Program-made: the position numbers and the translations under genes
Shown here: piece after piece, positions 55,249 to 63,763 of the stretch
Position numbering within the stretch: the first letter of the stretch is position 1
Layout of the letters: each line of letters begins with the position of its first letter
The notes under the pieces: generated by a model
Database searches by the model: none
Seen by the model: only the letters and a program-made list of their open reading frames with translations
What the model was told of the DNA's origin: nothing
Source: CAYREX01 sp964423505
GTDB lineage: Bacteria; Fermentibacterota; Fermentibacteria; Fermentibacterales; JCC-6
DNA: 64,000 bases
Assembly (NCBI GenBank): GCA_964423505.1
Contig: CAYREX010000014.1
Location: 1 to 64,000 of the forward strand
Direction: 5' to 3'

Positions 55249-56381
55249 AGAGCAGAGTGGCAGTTCTGAAGACGAGCCCGGAGAGGGTCCTGGCGGACTA
55301 CGCCCGGCTCATGCGGAGCATCGATTACCTGGACGTGCTGGACCGGAGCGCGGAGGTCCTTCTCAAGATCAACGTCTCGTGGCACCACTGGTACCCGGCC
55401 TGCTCCACCACCCCCTGGCAGCTGGACGGCGTCATCAGGACTCTCCTCGACGACGGCTTCGAGAGGGAGAGGCTGATATCGACGCACAACAGGACCGTGG
55501 TGGTCAGCGACAGGGTGGGCGAGCTGGGGAACAACCTGAAGCAGGTGGACGAGGACCTCCACGGCATCGGCAAGGTCCGCCTCTACGAGGAGCCGGTGAA
55601 GTGGGTCCGCTACGAGCCGAAGAAGCCCTTCCGGGTCCTCGGGGACATCTTCCCCGACGGGGTGAGGATACCGGACGTGCTCATCGGCAGGAACATCATC
55701 CACCTTCCCACGGTCAAGACCCACGTCTTCACGACCATAACCGGCGCGATGAAGAACGCCTTCGGCGGCCTGCTCTCCGAGCGCAGGCATTGGACCCACT
55801 CGGTGATACACGAGACGCTGGTGGACCTGCTTCGGATCCAGAAGGACATCCATCCGGGGATACTCGCCGTCATGGACGGCACCTTCGCAGGTGAGGGCCC
55901 CGGACCCCGGGCCATGATACCCCACGTCAAGAACTACATCCTCGCCTCGGCCGACCAGGTGGCCATAGACGCGATCAGCGCGAAGATGCAGGGCTTCGAC
56001 CCGATGCGGCTCGACTTCATAAGGCTGGCTCACGAGGAGGGCCTCGGCGTGGGCGACCCGAGGGACATAGAGGTGGTCGGCGAGGACATATCGGACGTCG
56101 ACTTCGGCTTCGTCCAGACCGACACCTTCGCCAGCAGGGGGCAGAAGATGATATACCACGGCTGGCTGAAGCCCTTCGAGAGGCTCCTGCTGCGCAGCCC
56201 CATAGTCCCGTGGTCGTACATGGCCAGCCGCTTCTACCACGACGTTCTATGGCTCAACGCGGTGGGCAGGAAGAGGATCAGGTGGGCCAGGGAGACCGGG
56301 TGGGGCAGGCTCTTCCAGAGGTACTCCTCCGTCGAGTCGATGCCGCCCATGGTCAGGACAGCGGAACGGGAGGACGGTTGA
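55245..56381 (+). CDS. DUF362 protein without ferredoxin domain
   Basis: 378 residues from TTG 55245, which overlaps the acyltransferase stop. DUF362 blocks: EVLLKINVSWHHWYPACSTTP, HLPTVKTHVFTTITGAMKNAFGG and LAVMDGTFAGEGPGPR. It lacks the terminal cysteine motifs of its upstream relative and instead ends in a basic, aromatic-rich region that could associate with membrane. The two DUF362 proteins may form a pair with the ferredoxin half supplied by only one; that is inference. Confidence 0.85.
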   Translation: MKSRVAVLKTSPERVLADYARLMRSIDYLDVLDRSAEVLLKINVSWHHWYPACSTTPWQLDGVIRTLLDDGFERERLISTHNRTVVVSDRVGELGNNLKQVDEDLHGIGKVRLYEEPVKWVRYEPKKPFRVLGDIFPDGVRIPDVLIGRNIIHLPTVKTHVFTTITGAMKNAFGGLLSERRHWTHSVIHETLVDLLRIQKDIHPGILAVMDGTFAGEGPGPRAMIPHVKNYILASADQVAIDAISAKMQGFDPMRLDFIRLAHEEGLGVGDPRDIEVVGEDISDVDFGFVQTDTFASRGQKMIYHGWLKPFERLLLRSPIVPWSYMASRFYHDVLWLNAVGRKRIRWARETGWGRLFQRYSSVESMPPMVRTAEREDG

Positions 56382-57358
56382 GCCGCAGGCAGGCCGTGCT
56401 CGGCTGCGGGAGGTGGGGAGGCTTCCACCTCTGGTACGGCTCCAGGGCCGGCAACGCCGTCCTGGGCTGGGAGCCGGACCCGGAGCGCCTGCGGAGCCTG
56501 CGGGAGACCGGGAGCACCGGCTACCACGAGCTCCCCGGGGACGTCCGTCTGACCGCCGACCTGGCGGATGTGGAGGGGAGCGACCTCCTCCTCGCGGCCC
56601 TCCCCTCTCAGTTCTTCGGTCCGGTGGCGGCGGAGCTGGCCGGTCTGGACCTCTCCCGGACCGACCTGGTCCTCTGCATGAAGGGTCTGGAGAGGGGGAC
56701 GGGCGAGCGGATGTCCGGCGTGGCCGCCCGTGAGGGGGTCCGCTCCAGGAGCGTGGTGGCCCTGCTCGGGCCGGGTCACCCGGAGCAGCTCGTCGCCGGG
56801 GTGCCGAGCTGCATGATACTCGCTTCCGAGTCGGAGGCGGCCGCTCTGCGGGTTTCCGAGGCGCTCGCCGGCGACCTGGTGCGTCTCTACCGCTCCAGGG
56901 ACCTCTGCGGCTGCGAGCTGGGCGCGGCGGCCAAGAACGTGATGGGCCTCGCCGGAGGCATGCTGGACGGCATGGGCATGGGCGGTCTGAAGGGGGCCCT
57001 GATCGCCAGGGCTCCCCAGGAGGTCGCGAGGCTGGTGGCGGCCGCCGGCGGCGACTGGAGGAGCGTCTACGGACTCTCCCACCTCGGCGACTACGAGGCC
57101 ACCCTGTTCTCCCCGCACAGCAGGAACCGCCTCTACGGAGAGCTCCTGGCAACCGGGGGCGATACCTCCGCGGTCGGTCTCGCGGAGGGCGTGGAGACCT
57201 CCGGGGCCATCCTGGACCTGGCCCGACGTCTGGAAGTCGAGATGCCCATTACCGCCACGGTCAGGGCCATCATCGACGGTGAGCTCTCCACCTCCGAGGC
57301 CATTGGGACGCTCTTCGGGAGGCCGGAGAAGGAGGAGTTCCCGGAGACCTTCAACTGA
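56378..57358 (+). CDS. gpsA: Glycerol-3-phosphate dehydrogenase [NAD(P)+]
   Basis: 326 residues from TTG 56378, which overlaps the DUF362 stop and has GGGAGGA upstream. It reduces dihydroxyacetone phosphate to sn-glycerol 3-phosphate for phospholipid synthesis. The nucleotide loop is GCGRWGGFHL, the substrate region LGPGHPEQLV, the catalytic lysine lies in GAAAKNVMGLAGGM, and the C-terminal SHLGDYEATLFSPHSRNRLYG replaces the usual GLGDL-x-SRNR block. Slightly diverged from standard GpsA but all key positions are present. It fits the lipid theme of this operon. Confidence 0.9.
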   Translation: MSRRQAVLGCGRWGGFHLWYGSRAGNAVLGWEPDPERLRSLRETGSTGYHELPGDVRLTADLADVEGSDLLLAALPSQFFGPVAAELAGLDLSRTDLVLCMKGLERGTGERMSGVAAREGVRSRSVVALLGPGHPEQLVAGVPSCMILASESEAAALRVSEALAGDLVRLYRSRDLCGCELGAAAKNVMGLAGGMLDGMGMGGLKGALIARAPQEVARLVAAAGGDWRSVYGLSHLGDYEATLFSPHSRNRLYGELLATGGDTSAVGLAEGVETSGAILDLARRLEVEMPITATVRAIIDGELSTSEAIGTLFGRPEKEEFPETFN

Positions 57359-57377
57359 GTCGCTGAAGGGAGCGGAG

Positions 57378-58499
57378 CTGGACCACGTTCGTCGATGCTA
57401 CCTGGACAACCTGACCCTGGCGCTGCCCTGCGACGAGGCCGGGGCGGCCTTCCTCCGGTCACTGGAGCGGGGTGGCGGGTGCGTCAGCAGCGCCAACGCG
57501 CCTGGCCGCAGGGCCATGGAGAGGCTGGAGCTGGCCTCGGAAGCTCTGGCCGGTCTGCTGGGAGCTGCGGAGGTCCGCCTGCAGCCCGACGGCGGGACGG
57601 CCTGCGCCATGGCGGTCCTCTCCATGGGGCGGGAGGCGAGGGAGCGCGGCCGTCCTCTGGTCATCGCCTCCCCCTTCGAGCCGGTGCCGGTGGTCTCCGC
57701 CCTCAGGAGGCTCTCCGCCGAGGGCTCCGACGTGAGGGTGGTCGAGACCGGCGGAGCTCCCCTGGTGGAGCCCGGAGCTCTCTCGGAAGCCCTGGAGGGT
57801 GAGGACGGGGCAGGCCTGGTGACAGTTGCCTGGGCCAGCGGGGTTACGGCGGTGGTACAGCCGGTGGAGGACCTCGCCCGGATAGCCTCCCGGGCGGGAG
57901 CGCAGCTCTTCGCCGACGCCAGGTACGCCTGCGGCAGGTTGGAGCTGGATCTCGCGGCTTCCGGCGTCGACGCCGCAGTTGTGGACTCCCCGGCGACGGG
58001 AGCTCCCCCCGGAGCATCCGCCATAGTCCTCAGGGAGCCGCGCGCGGGTCTGCTGGAGCATGCGCCGGAGCTGCACGGATCGGTCTGGCTGCCTGCCGTC
58101 GAGGGACTCCTGGCAGCCCTCTCGGTCCTGACCGCCGGCATCGCCCCGAGGGCCAGGATGGCCGAGCATCTGGTGGAGGACGTTCTCACGGGGCTCTCCA
58201 CGAACCGTGTGGAGTACGGGATCGTGGGGAATGGCGCACCGAGGCTGCCCGGCGCCGCGCTTCTCCGGCTCGCGGACCCCCCGCCGAGGCTCCACGCCAT
58301 GCTCGAGGAGGACGGAATGGTCCTGCCGGCCCCACGCAGCCCGGAGAGGAGGGCCCAGCTACGGGCTCTCGGACTGGGCGAGCCGGACCCGGACGGCTTC
58401 CTGGGCTTCGCGACGAGCCCTTCGAGCACCATAGTAGACGCCGAGATGCTTGTTCGCTCGGTCGTGCGGGCCTACTGCGCAGGGGAGGTGTCATCGTGA
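57378..58499 (+). CDS. Aminotransferase-V/NifS-fold protein lacking the PLP lysine, CTG start
   Basis: 373 residues if CTG 57378 is used; AAGGGAG (57366-57372) is at proper spacing, and the resulting DHVRRCYLDNLTLAL aligns with the usual NifS opening. The only conventional upstream start (GTG 57279) would place about 80 bases inside gpsA. A cofactor-ring Asp is kept (Asp 180 in LFADARYACGRLELD). At the position of the histidine-lysine pair the sequence is SPATGAPPG (204-212), so the Schiff-base lysine is gone. It may bind PLP weakly or have another function. Confidence 0.72.
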   Translation: MDHVRRCYLDNLTLALPCDEAGAAFLRSLERGGGCVSSANAPGRRAMERLELASEALAGLLGAAEVRLQPDGGTACAMAVLSMGREARERGRPLVIASPFEPVPVVSALRRLSAEGSDVRVVETGGAPLVEPGALSEALEGEDGAGLVTVAWASGVTAVVQPVEDLARIASRAGAQLFADARYACGRLELDLAASGVDAAVVDSPATGAPPGASAIVLREPRAGLLEHAPELHGSVWLPAVEGLLAALSVLTAGIAPRARMAEHLVEDVLTGLSTNRVEYGIVGNGAPRLPGAALLRLADPPPRLHAMLEEDGMVLPAPRSPERRAQLRALGLGEPDPDGFLGFATSPSSTIVDAEMLVRSVVRAYCAGEVSS

Positions 58500-59671
58500 G
58501 TGCAGCGGGTGCGGCCGCGTTGCTGCTCCTGTCGCTTGCCGGCAACTCCGTCTCGGGGACCGCCGGATGCAGGTACTTCTGGATGGTCAGGGACGACCTG
58601 GAGACGGCGGCCTCCATCGACTCGATGGTCGACCTGGCCGTATCCTGCGGCGCCAACGGTCTCGTGGCCCAGGTGGTGGGCAGGGGGGAGAGCTACTACG
58701 AGTCGGACATACTCCCGGAGGCGACCTTCCAGCAGGGGCTGGACCCACTGGCTTATCTCATCGCGAGGGCGAGGCCGGCCGGGCTGGAGGTCCACGCCTG
58801 GGTCAACGCCTACCTGGTCTGGTCCGCGCCGCTTCCACCCCGGGACACCGCTCACGTGTGGCACGCCCATCCCGACTGGTTCATGACCGACAGGGAGGGG
58901 CGCTCCACCAGGAGCTACACGGATGCCGAGCTCGATGCCGCCGGCATAGTCGGCGCAACCCTCTCCCCGGCGCTGCCGGAGGTCCGCGCATGGCTGGCCG
59001 ACATCGCCTCCGAGATAGCGGGCGGCTACGCCGTGGACGGCATACACCTGGACTACATACGTTACCCGGGGCCGTCGTTCGGCTTCGAGCCGGAGGCCAC
59101 GGGGGCCTTCCAGATGGACACCGGGCTCGATCCCACTCCCCTGGCCCGCGGCTACGGGATGACCGAGGTCCTGCAGGAGGCCTGGAGGGAATGGAGAACC
59201 GAGCAGGTCACCCTGACAGTGGAGACGGTACGAAGCGCCCTCCGGGCGGAGGCGCCGGGCATGCCCCTCTCGTGCGCGGTCATGGCCGACCCGGACGAGG
59301 CCCTCTCGGTCTGGTGCTGCGACTGGGGCGGATGGCTGGAGGAGGGGCTGGTGGACTTCGTGTGCACCATGGCCTATACCACCAGCAGCGAGAGGGCCGT
59401 CGAGCTGGCGGAGGAGGGCACGGAGACCGGAGGCGAGAGGGTCGTCCACGGTATCGGCGTCTTCAACCAGCCGGTCTCCTCCGCCCTGGTCGGCGCGGAG
59501 GCGGCCCTGGGTCTCGGTGCGGGAGGAGTGTGCGTGTTCAGCATAGGCAGCATGCCCCGCGAGGACGCCCGGCTGCTCAGGGAGCTCTGGGAGGGCGGCG
59601 GCAGGCCATCGCGCCCGATGGGCTACTCGGTCTTCTCGAGACCGGCCCCCCGTCCGGAAGGCGGCGAGTGA
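58496..59671 (+). CDS. Secreted GHL10/DUF187 glycosidase-like protein
   Basis: 391 residues. A signal peptide (GAAALLLLSLAGNSVSG) precedes a TIM-barrel of the GHL10 family with the hallmark VDGIHLDYIRYPG, plus VHAWVNAYLVW and MAYTT. Members are thought to cut polysaccharides or peptidoglycan-related glycans; the substrate here is unknown. GTG 58496 overlaps the preceding stop. Confidence 0.88.
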   Translation: MSAAGAAALLLLSLAGNSVSGTAGCRYFWMVRDDLETAASIDSMVDLAVSCGANGLVAQVVGRGESYYESDILPEATFQQGLDPLAYLIARARPAGLEVHAWVNAYLVWSAPLPPRDTAHVWHAHPDWFMTDREGRSTRSYTDAELDAAGIVGATLSPALPEVRAWLADIASEIAGGYAVDGIHLDYIRYPGPSFGFEPEATGAFQMDTGLDPTPLARGYGMTEVLQEAWREWRTEQVTLTVETVRSALRAEAPGMPLSCAVMADPDEALSVWCCDWGGWLEEGLVDFVCTMAYTTSSERAVELAEEGTETGGERVVHGIGVFNQPVSSALVGAEAALGLGAGGVCVFSIGSMPREDARLLRELWEGGGRPSRPMGYSVFSRPAPRPEGGE

Positions 59672-59672
59672 C

Positions 59673-60437
59673 GTGAGGCTCGCGGTCCTGGCAAGCGGCA
59701 GCAGGGGGAACGCCGTCGCGGTAGAGCACGACGGTGAGGTGATCCTCGTAGACGCAGGGCTCAGTGGAAAGCAGCACGCGGCCAGGATGGCCGGCTCCGG
59801 CCTCCGGGGGACCAGACCCGTGGCCCTCCTGCTCAGTCACGAGCACTCGGACCACGTCTCCGGGGCGGGGGTCGTGGCCAGGAGGTACGGGGTCCCGGTC
59901 TTCGGGACGGAGGGGACCCTCTCCGCGGTCTGGCGGAAGCTGGGCAGGGTGCCCGGCACACAGGTTCTGCCCTGCGGCACCACGGAGGAGATAGGTCCTT
60001 TCGAGGTAACCTCCTTCAGCCTCCCCCACGATGCGGCGGACCCGAGCGGCTACGTCATAGCCTGCGGCGGTGTCAGCGTGGGCATCGCGACGGACCTGGG
60101 CTGCGCCGGGCCGCTCCTCGTGGCCAGCCTCCGCCGCTGCGCCGCCCTGGTGCTGGAGTTCAACCATGACGAGGACATGCTGTGGGGAGGGAGCTACCCG
60201 TGGCCCCTGAAACAGCGGATAGCATCCTCCACCGGTCACCTCTCCAACGACGCGGCCTCCGAGCTCCTGGCATCGGTTGCCGGTGATGACCTCTCGGTCT
60301 GCGTGCTGGCCCATCTGAGCCAGGAGAACAACAGGCCGGACCTGGCGGAGACGGCCTCGCGCAGGGTGGCCCCTCGACGGACGCTGGTGATGGCAGGGAT
60401 GCAGGACGAGCCGCTCGAGGCCGTCACGGTCCGTTAG
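59673..60437 (+). CDS. MBL-fold hydrolase, YycJ/WalJ-like
   Basis: 254 residues from GTG 59673. The opening is the family's LAVLASGSRGNAVAVE, the metal site is LSHEHSDHVSG, and later blocks are LEFNHDEDML, GHLSN and LAHLSQENNRPDL. YycJ-type proteins are metal-dependent hydrolases, possibly nucleases, sometimes linked to cell-wall or DNA repair functions. It lies 1 base after the glycosidase gene. Confidence 0.9.
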   Translation: MRLAVLASGSRGNAVAVEHDGEVILVDAGLSGKQHAARMAGSGLRGTRPVALLLSHEHSDHVSGAGVVARRYGVPVFGTEGTLSAVWRKLGRVPGTQVLPCGTTEEIGPFEVTSFSLPHDAADPSGYVIACGGVSVGIATDLGCAGPLLVASLRRCAALVLEFNHDEDMLWGGSYPWPLKQRIASSTGHLSNDAASELLASVAGDDLSVCVLAHLSQENNRPDLAETASRRVAPRRTLVMAGMQDEPLEAVTVR

Positions 60438-60464
60438 GCCCGCGGCAACGTATAGGAGGACGAT

Positions 60465-60992
60465 TTGAGATACGCTCTGGCGCTGCTTCTCGCGGTGATC
60501 GCGGTGACGGCCGCCCTGGACCTCCAGGTCCTGCTGTCGGCCGGACCGGCCTTCGCAACGGGACGGTGGGGAAGGAACCTGGGCACCGGCGTGGACGCCG
60601 GGCTGGAGTGCTTCTGGAAGGCGATGCCCGCCCTGCGGTTCGGCGCAGGGCTGCGCGGCTCCGTCTACGGACAGTCGGACGGGGGCAGCGCCTCCGTGAC
60701 CATGCTGCAGCCGCACCTCTCCGCGTCGCTGCACCTCATCCCGGAGTCCCCCTCCTTCGACCCGGGGCTCTCCGCATCCTTCGGGATGGCCAGGAGCGTG
60801 CTGCGCAACGATGGCGGCGAGGACCCGGCCACCTGGGACCCGTTCTGGTCGGCCGGGTTCAGGTGGGAGTTCAGCGTCGGCGGGGGGCTGCGCGGTCTGT
60901 TCGGAGCCGACTACACGGCCGTGATGGCCCGGGAGCAGTGGGGCGACTCCTTCGCCATACGGCTCGGCCTCTCCGGGGAGGTGACGATATGA
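60465..60992 (+). CDS. Small outer-membrane beta-barrel protein
   Basis: 175 residues from TTG 60465, with AGGAGG (60452-60457) upstream. A signal peptide (RYALALLLAVIAVTAA) is followed by alternating strands such as FGAGLRGSVYGQSDG and SASLHLIPESPSFDPG, compatible with a small 8-stranded barrel. No specific family is recognised. The next gene, a lipoprotein, overlaps it by 4 bases. Confidence 0.7.
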   Translation: MRYALALLLAVIAVTAALDLQVLLSAGPAFATGRWGRNLGTGVDAGLECFWKAMPALRFGAGLRGSVYGQSDGGSASVTMLQPHLSASLHLIPESPSFDPGLSASFGMARSVLRNDGGEDPATWDPFWSAGFRWEFSVGGGLRGLFGADYTAVMAREQWGDSFAIRLGLSGEVTI

Positions 60993-61642
60993 GCGGAAGG
61001 ACCGCTGCGGCCATGACCCTCGTCCTCGCTGCGGCAGCCGTCACCGGCTGCGAGAGGAACCCGCTCTTCCTCAGGCTCGCCTCCGACTACTACCCGGTCA
61101 CAACCATAGGCAGCCAGTGGGAGTACGAGCTCGAGGGGGGCGGCAACCTGATAGTGACCGTCATCGACCAGACCGTGGTGGGCGAGAGGACCTGCTACAG
61201 GGTGCTGAGCGGTGCGGACTACAGCTACTGGATAGGAGATGACGGGGGCATCGAGCGTTACGAGGATCACAGGGTGACCTTCAACGGCTACGAGGTGCCT
61301 CTCTACCAGGCATGGGTACGCTGGCTGGAGTGGCCGCTCGCCGTGGGCGCCAGCAGGACCGACTCGGCCAGCACCTTCGCGGTCAGCCAGGGAGTGACCA
61401 TCAGCCACGACTGGAGCAGGACCACGACGGTGGCGGAGCTGGGAGACAGCCCGGACGGCAGGCCTGACTGCTACAGGATCCGCGAGGTGGAGGAGACGGT
61501 AAACTGGATAAGGGCGAGCGGCTTCGCCCCGGAGACAACCACCGTCGTCCGCGACATCTGGCTGGCGCCGGACATCGGTATGGTCCACAAGTCGACCGGC
61601 GACAGCACCCTTGTCCTGACCGGCTTCACGGCGGGGGAATAG
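60989..61642 (+). CDS. Lipoprotein of unknown function
   Basis: 217 residues with the lipobox AAAVTGC (Cys 21) after a hydrophobic leader. The mature part is beta-rich (WEYELEGGGNLIVTVIDQT, CYRVLSGADYSYWIGDDGG), similar in composition to small periplasmic beta-sandwich lipoproteins. The partner is probably the barrel encoded just upstream. Confidence 0.75.
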   Translation: MSGRTAAAMTLVLAAAAVTGCERNPLFLRLASDYYPVTTIGSQWEYELEGGGNLIVTVIDQTVVGERTCYRVLSGADYSYWIGDDGGIERYEDHRVTFNGYEVPLYQAWVRWLEWPLAVGASRTDSASTFAVSQGVTISHDWSRTTTVAELGDSPDGRPDCYRIREVEETVNWIRASGFAPETTTVVRDIWLAPDIGMVHKSTGDSTLVLTGFTAGE

Positions 61643-61650
61643 GCCCGGAG

Positions 61651-62619
61651 ATGTCCCCGCTCCCCTACCTGCTCCTGCTTGCCGGGTTCTTTCTCCTGGT
61701 GAAGGGTGCGGACTACCTGGTCCAGGGCGGCTCCAGGCTGGCCGCGGTGGCCGGCTTCTCGCCGCTCTTCGTCGGCCTGGGCATAGCGGCGCTCGGTACC
61801 AGCGCCCCGGAGGCCGCCGTCTCCGTCAAGGCGGCGCTGACCGGCCACAGCGACATATCCGTAGGCAACATCGTCGGAAGCAACGTCGCCAACCTCGGGC
61901 TCGCCCTCGGGCTCGCCTCCCTCGTCCACAGGCTGCACTGCTCGGCAAGCACGCTCTGGAAGGAGATACCCTACAGCTTCCTCGCCGCCGCGGCGCTGCT
62001 TCTCATGGGGATGACGCTGCCGGGCGGGTCCCTGCTCGTGGCGAGATGGGAGGGTCTGACGCTGCTGGTCCTCTACGCCGGCTACCTCTACTACCTTTTC
62101 GCGATGGCCAGCTCCGACCGCCGGAAGGCCTTCCTGGACGGGCATATCGAGAGCCTCAGGGAGAGCAGGGGCATGGTCCTGAGAGCTTCCCTGGTCACGG
62201 TCGGCGGGATAGCCGCCGTGGTGGTCGGCGGTCACGTCGTGGTGGACAATGCGTCCGCGATCGCGCTCGCCTGGGGGATAAGCGAGACGCTGATAAGCGT
62301 GACGGTGGTCGCCCTCGGCACCTCGCTTCCCGAGGTGGCGACCACGCTGGTCGCGGTGCACCGTGGCGAGTACGACATGGCCCTGGGCAACGTAGTGGGG
62401 AGCAACATCTTCAATATCCTCCTCGTGCTCGGCGCCACCGCCGCCATACGGCCGGTCGCCTTCAACCCCGGGATAGCCGTCGACCTGCTGGTCGTGCTGG
62501 GCGCCACCCTGCTCCTCTTCCTCTACCTGCTCCGGGGGCGGAGGCTCCGCCGCTGGCAGGGGGCCAGCCTGCTGCTGGTCTACGCCGCCTACGTGACCTA
62601 CGCCATCTGCAGGAGGTGA
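61651..62619 (+). CDS. Ca2+/Na+ antiporter (CaCA family, YrbG-like)
   Basis: 322 residues with about ten membrane segments. The two inverted signature repeats are intact: GLGIAALGTSAPEAAVS with GNIVGSNVANL, and VTVVALGTSLPEVATTL with GNVVGSNIFNI. It exchanges sodium or protons for calcium at the inner membrane. It lies 8 bases after the lipoprotein gene. Confidence 0.95.
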   Translation: MSPLPYLLLLAGFFLLVKGADYLVQGGSRLAAVAGFSPLFVGLGIAALGTSAPEAAVSVKAALTGHSDISVGNIVGSNVANLGLALGLASLVHRLHCSASTLWKEIPYSFLAAAALLLMGMTLPGGSLLVARWEGLTLLVLYAGYLYYLFAMASSDRRKAFLDGHIESLRESRGMVLRASLVTVGGIAAVVVGGHVVVDNASAIALAWGISETLISVTVVALGTSLPEVATTLVAVHRGEYDMALGNVVGSNIFNILLVLGATAAIRPVAFNPGIAVDLLVVLGATLLLFLYLLRGRRLRRWQGASLLLVYAAYVTYAICRR

Positions 62620-62686
62620 CCCGCATGAACCATCTCCCTCTCCGCTCCCGCCCCCGCCTGCGGAGCGCCGGCGCGGAGGCCGCGTG

Positions 62687-63763
62687 ATGCGGTTCCGCTG
62701 GAGCCCCCCGTCGTCCGCGACCGAGATCCTGCCGCTCCCGGAGGACCCGGGTGCAGGATGGCTCCGGGAGGGGAGGGGAGCGCCGGAGGACCGCTTCCTG
62801 GTCCTCGACGCCGAGGTGGCAAGGCTCTGGGGCGATCAGCTCGAGGGGGCCGGCGCGGCAGGCGGCCGCGGCTCCATGGTCCTCGAGGCCACCGAGCGGC
62901 TGAAGACACCGGACACCCTGGTGAGGCTCTGGCAGGCCCTTGCCGGCGCGAGGGCGACCAGGTCGACCACCTTGGTGGTCGTAGGGGGCGGGATCGTCTG
63001 CGACGTGGCCGCCATGGCCGCCTCCACCTGGATGCGGGGCATGCCCCTGACCCTGGTCCCCTCGACCCTCCTGGCAATGGCCGACGCCGCGCTCGGAGGC
63101 AAGACCGCCGTGAACCTGCTGGGGGTGAAGAACAGGGTGGGGACCTTCCACCCGGCCGGGACCCTCCTCCTCGTGCCCGCGCTGCTGCGCACGCTCCCCC
63201 CGAGGGAGCTGCGATCCGGCATGGCCGAGGTCCTCAAGACAGCTCTCATCGGGGCCCCCGGTATCCGGGGGTCGCTCCCCCTGGACACCTCCGGCGCAGG
63301 ATGGGAGGCGGAGGCCGCCCGGATATCCATGGAGTGCCTGGCGGTCAAGGGCGGGATAGTCTCCCGGGACCTGACGGATACCGGTGAGCGGATGCTCCTG
63401 AACCTGGGCCACACCGCCGGTCACGCCCTGGAGTCCCGGAGCGGCTTCCGCCTCTCCCACGGAGAGGCGGTCGGGCTGGGCATGCTGGTGGAGGCGGAGA
63501 TGGCCTCCGGTCTCGGCGGTGAGCCCGGCCTCGGCTGCGAGCTCCGGGCGCTCCTCTCCTCGTGCGGCCTGCCGGTGGGGCTGCCGGGCGGCGTGGACAT
63601 GGCCGGCATCATGGCCCTGGTGGCAGGCGACAAGAAGAGCGGCACCGGGTCCCGGACCTGGGCGCTCCCGTTCGGCTGGGGAGACTGCCGGCTGGTGCAG
63701 CTGGAGCCGGAGGAGGAGGAGAGGCTGGTGAGCGGAGCCCTGGAGGCGGTTCTCCCCGGATGA
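62687..63763 (+). CDS. aroB: 3-dehydroquinate synthase
   Basis: 358 residues. It makes 3-dehydroquinate from DAHP in aromatic amino acid synthesis. The NAD loop has VVVGGGIVCDVAAMAAS, then STLLAMADAALGGKTAVNL. The zinc ligands Glu (GMAEVLKTALI) and His (LGHTAGHALE; LSHGEAVGLGM) are intact. GGAGG at 62675-62679 favours ATG 62687 over GTG 62684. The first 90 residues are more diverged than usual. Confidence 0.93.
   Translation: MRFRWSPPSSATEILPLPEDPGAGWLREGRGAPEDRFLVLDAEVARLWGDQLEGAGAAGGRGSMVLEATERLKTPDTLVRLWQALAGARATRSTTLVVVGGGIVCDVAAMAASTWMRGMPLTLVPSTLLAMADAALGGKTAVNLLGVKNRVGTFHPAGTLLLVPALLRTLPPRELRSGMAEVLKTALIGAPGIRGSLPLDTSGAGWEAEAARISMECLAVKGGIVSRDLTDTGERMLLNLGHTAGHALESRSGFRLSHGEAVGLGMLVEAEMASGLGGEPGLGCELRALLSSCGLPVGLPGGVDMAGIMALVAGDKKSGTGSRTWALPFGWGDCRLVQLEPEEEERLVSGALEAVLPG

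Noticed and set aside
62627..62689. A 20-codon open frame from ATG 62627 before aroB
   Set aside because: Arg/Ser/Pro-rich with no ribosome-binding site; better seen as non-coding leader of aroB.
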